From Phocaeicola plebeius (GTDB lineage Bacteria; Bacteroidota; Bacteroidia; Bacteroidales; Bacteroidaceae): a DNA stretch of 7,074 nucleotides. Location of the stretch: assembly GCA_004558305.1 (NCBI GenBank), contig SFDG01000117.1, positions 1-7,074 of the forward strand. Reading direction: 5' to 3'. This document shows positions 5,939 to 7,074 of the stretch, piece by piece. Below the pieces are notes generated by a model. The model had not been told where the DNA came from. It searched no databases and saw only the letters and a program-made list of their open reading frames with translations. Within the stretch, counting starts at the first letter, position 1, and each line of letters begins with the position of its first letter. The position numbers and the translations under genes are program-made.

Positions 5939-5982
5939 AAAAAACAAGGGACAAAGCCGTCGGAAGACAGCCTTGTCCCTTG
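5939..5982 (-). terminator. Strong intrinsic terminator of the oadB operon
   Basis: On the minus strand a 17-bp stem (5982-5966 with 5961-5945) begins CAAGGGACAAGG. It contains only two G-T type wobbles, has the 4-base loop TTCC, and is followed directly by six Ts (complement of 5944-5939). It starts 23 bases after the oadB stop codon, so it is almost certainly where that operon ends. Confidence 0.93.
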
Positions 5983-6005
5983 ATATACAGTATGAAATGA
6001 GCTAC

Positions 6006-7074
6006 TTACAGCAGGAAGCCCAGCAAGATACCGGCAGCCACTGCCGAACCGATGACACCCGCCACGTTCGGGCCCATGGCATGCATCAGCAGGTAATTGC
6101 CCGGGTCGTACTCCAGGCCCACCACCTGAGAGATACGTGCCGAGTCGGGCACCGCCGACACACCGGCATTGCCGATGAGCGGATTGATCTGGTTATCCTT
6201 CGGCAACACCAGGTTAAACAGCTTCACGAAAAGCACGCCCGAAGTGGTGGCGATGACGAACGACAACGCACCCAAGCCGAAGATGAGGATGGAGTCGACG
6301 GTGAGGAATTCCGAAGCCTGGGTGGAAGCACCCACCGTCAGTCCCAGCAGGATGGTGATGGTATCGATCAGCGGACCGCGGGCCGTTTCGGCCAGACGAC
6401 GGGTCACGCCGCTTTCCTTCAGCAGGTTACCGAAGAACAGCATCCCCAGCAGCGGCAGGCCGGAGGGAACGAGGAAACAGGTGAGCAGCAGGCCCACGAT
6501 GGGGAACATCACCTTCTCGGTATGCGACACGGCACGCGGTGCCTTCATGCGGATGAGGCGTTCCTTCTTCGTGGTCAGTGCACGCATGATGGGCGGCTGG
6601 ATGACCGGCACCAGGGCCATGTACGAATAGGCCGACACGGCAATGGCACCCATCAGGTTCGGCGCCAGCTTCGACGAAAGGAAGATGGCCGTGGGACCGT
6701 CCGCACCGCCGATGATGCCGATGGCACCGGCCTGCATGGGGTCGAAGCCCAGGGCCAGGGCAATCATGTAGGCCCCGAAGATGCCGAACTGTGCGGCTGC
6801 ACCGATGAGCATCAGCTTGGGGTTCGAAATCAGGGCTGAGAAGTCCGTCATCGCCCCGATGCCGAGGAAGATGAGCGGCGGGTACCAGCCCGAGGTCACG
6901 CCCTGGTAGAGGATGTTGAGCACGGAACCCTCCTCGTAGATGCCCACCTTGAGGCCGGCCTCCATGTTGAAGGGAATGTTGCCGATAAGCATACCGAAGC
7001 CGATGGGGATGAGCAGCATCGGCTCAAATTCCTTGGCGACCGCGAGATAGATGAACACGATGCCCACCAGTATC
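6006..7074 (-). CDS. oadB: Na+-translocating decarboxylase beta subunit (5' end outside window)
   Basis: The C-terminal 355 residues are visible; the frame is open through the right edge, so the N-terminus is missing (probably some 50-80 residues against a usual length near 410-430). OadB/MmdB/GcdB is the polytopic inner-membrane subunit of biotin-dependent decarboxylases. It decarboxylates the carboxybiotin formed by the alpha subunit and pumps Na+ outward. Family hallmarks are intact: IIGGADGPTAIF with the membrane-buried Asp equivalent to Klebsiella Asp203 (visible residue 125), SAYSYMALV with the Tyr equivalent to Tyr229 (26 residues on, as in Klebsiella), and NPLIGNAGVSAVP with the equivalents of Asn373 and Ser382 (residues 297 and 306). 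The C-terminal NYLLMHAMGPNVAGVIGSAVAAG is also typical. Whether the complex acts on oxaloacetate or methylmalonyl-CoA depends on the alpha subunit, presumably upstream beyond the window. A strong terminator right after the stop shows it is the last gene of its operon. Confidence 0.95.
   Translation of the reverse strand, partial: ILVGIVFIYLAVAKEFEPMLLIPIGFGMLIGNIPFNMEAGLKVGIYEEGSVLNILYQGVTSGWYPPLIFLGIGAMTDFSALISNPKLMLIGAAAQFGIFGAYMIALALGFDPMQAGAIGIIGGADGPTAIFLSSKLAPNLMGAIAVSAYSYMALVPVIQPPIMRALTTKKERLIRMKAPRAVSHTEKVMFPIVGLLLTCFLVPSGLPLLGMLFFGNLLKESGVTRRLAETARGPLIDTITILLGLTVGASTQASEFLTVDSILIFGLGALSFVIATTSGVLFVKLFNLVLPKDNQINPLIGNAGVSAVPDSARISQVVGLEYDPGNYLLMHAMGPNVAGVIGSAVAAGILLGFLL

Noticed and set aside
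5973..6839. Plus-strand reading frame of 288 codons opposite oadB
   Set aside because: Its His/Gln/Arg-rich translation has no domain, and the opposite strand carries the highly conserved OadB motifs.

Overview
The window looks like chromosomal DNA of a fairly GC-rich member of the Bacteroidales. The signs are TAnnTTTG-type promoter boxes, A-rich start regions without clear Shine-Dalgarno sites, lipoproteins whose acylated Cys is followed by Ser-Asp-rich residues, a membrane-anchored AraC regulator, and a Na+-pumping decarboxylase beta subunit. Every gene I can support lies on the minus strand, so the window is best read from right to left. The species cannot be fixed from this sequence.

From right to left: (1) 7074-6006 is the C-terminal part of OadB, the membrane ion-channel subunit of a Na+-translocating biotin decarboxylase. 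It closes with a very good intrinsic terminator at 5982-5939. (2) 5938-5042 is about 0.9 kb without a convincing gene. It holds a 151-nt nested inverted repeat built on 9-bp units, a 23-bp tandem repeat, several hairpins, and finally a candidate promoter with direct repeats upstream of the next gene. (3) 5041-524 is a compact three-gene run with gaps of 41 and 13 bp: a polytopic membrane protein ending in an AraC-type DNA-binding domain, a BMP/PnrA-like substrate-binding lipoprotein, and a 705-residue lipoprotein fusing a type I periplasmic-binding fold to a legumain/GPI8-like (C13) cysteine peptidase. (4) 523-223 is a gap with weak hairpins, a near-consensus Bacteroidales promoter and a REP-like palindrome. 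(5) 222-1 is the N-terminus of a third lipoprotein, possibly starting a BACON-like domain, which leaves the window.

The most interesting part is the three-gene run. It pairs two ligand-binding lipoproteins, probably surface exposed, with a regulator whose sensor half sits in the inner membrane. One of the binding proteins carries an apparently intact Asn-His-Cys legumain-type catalytic site. A ligand-gated surface protease with its own transcriptional control is a reasonable hypothesis, but the ligand, the protein substrate and the regulatory link are not visible in the sequence. The OadB gene belongs to a separate operon of energy metabolism.
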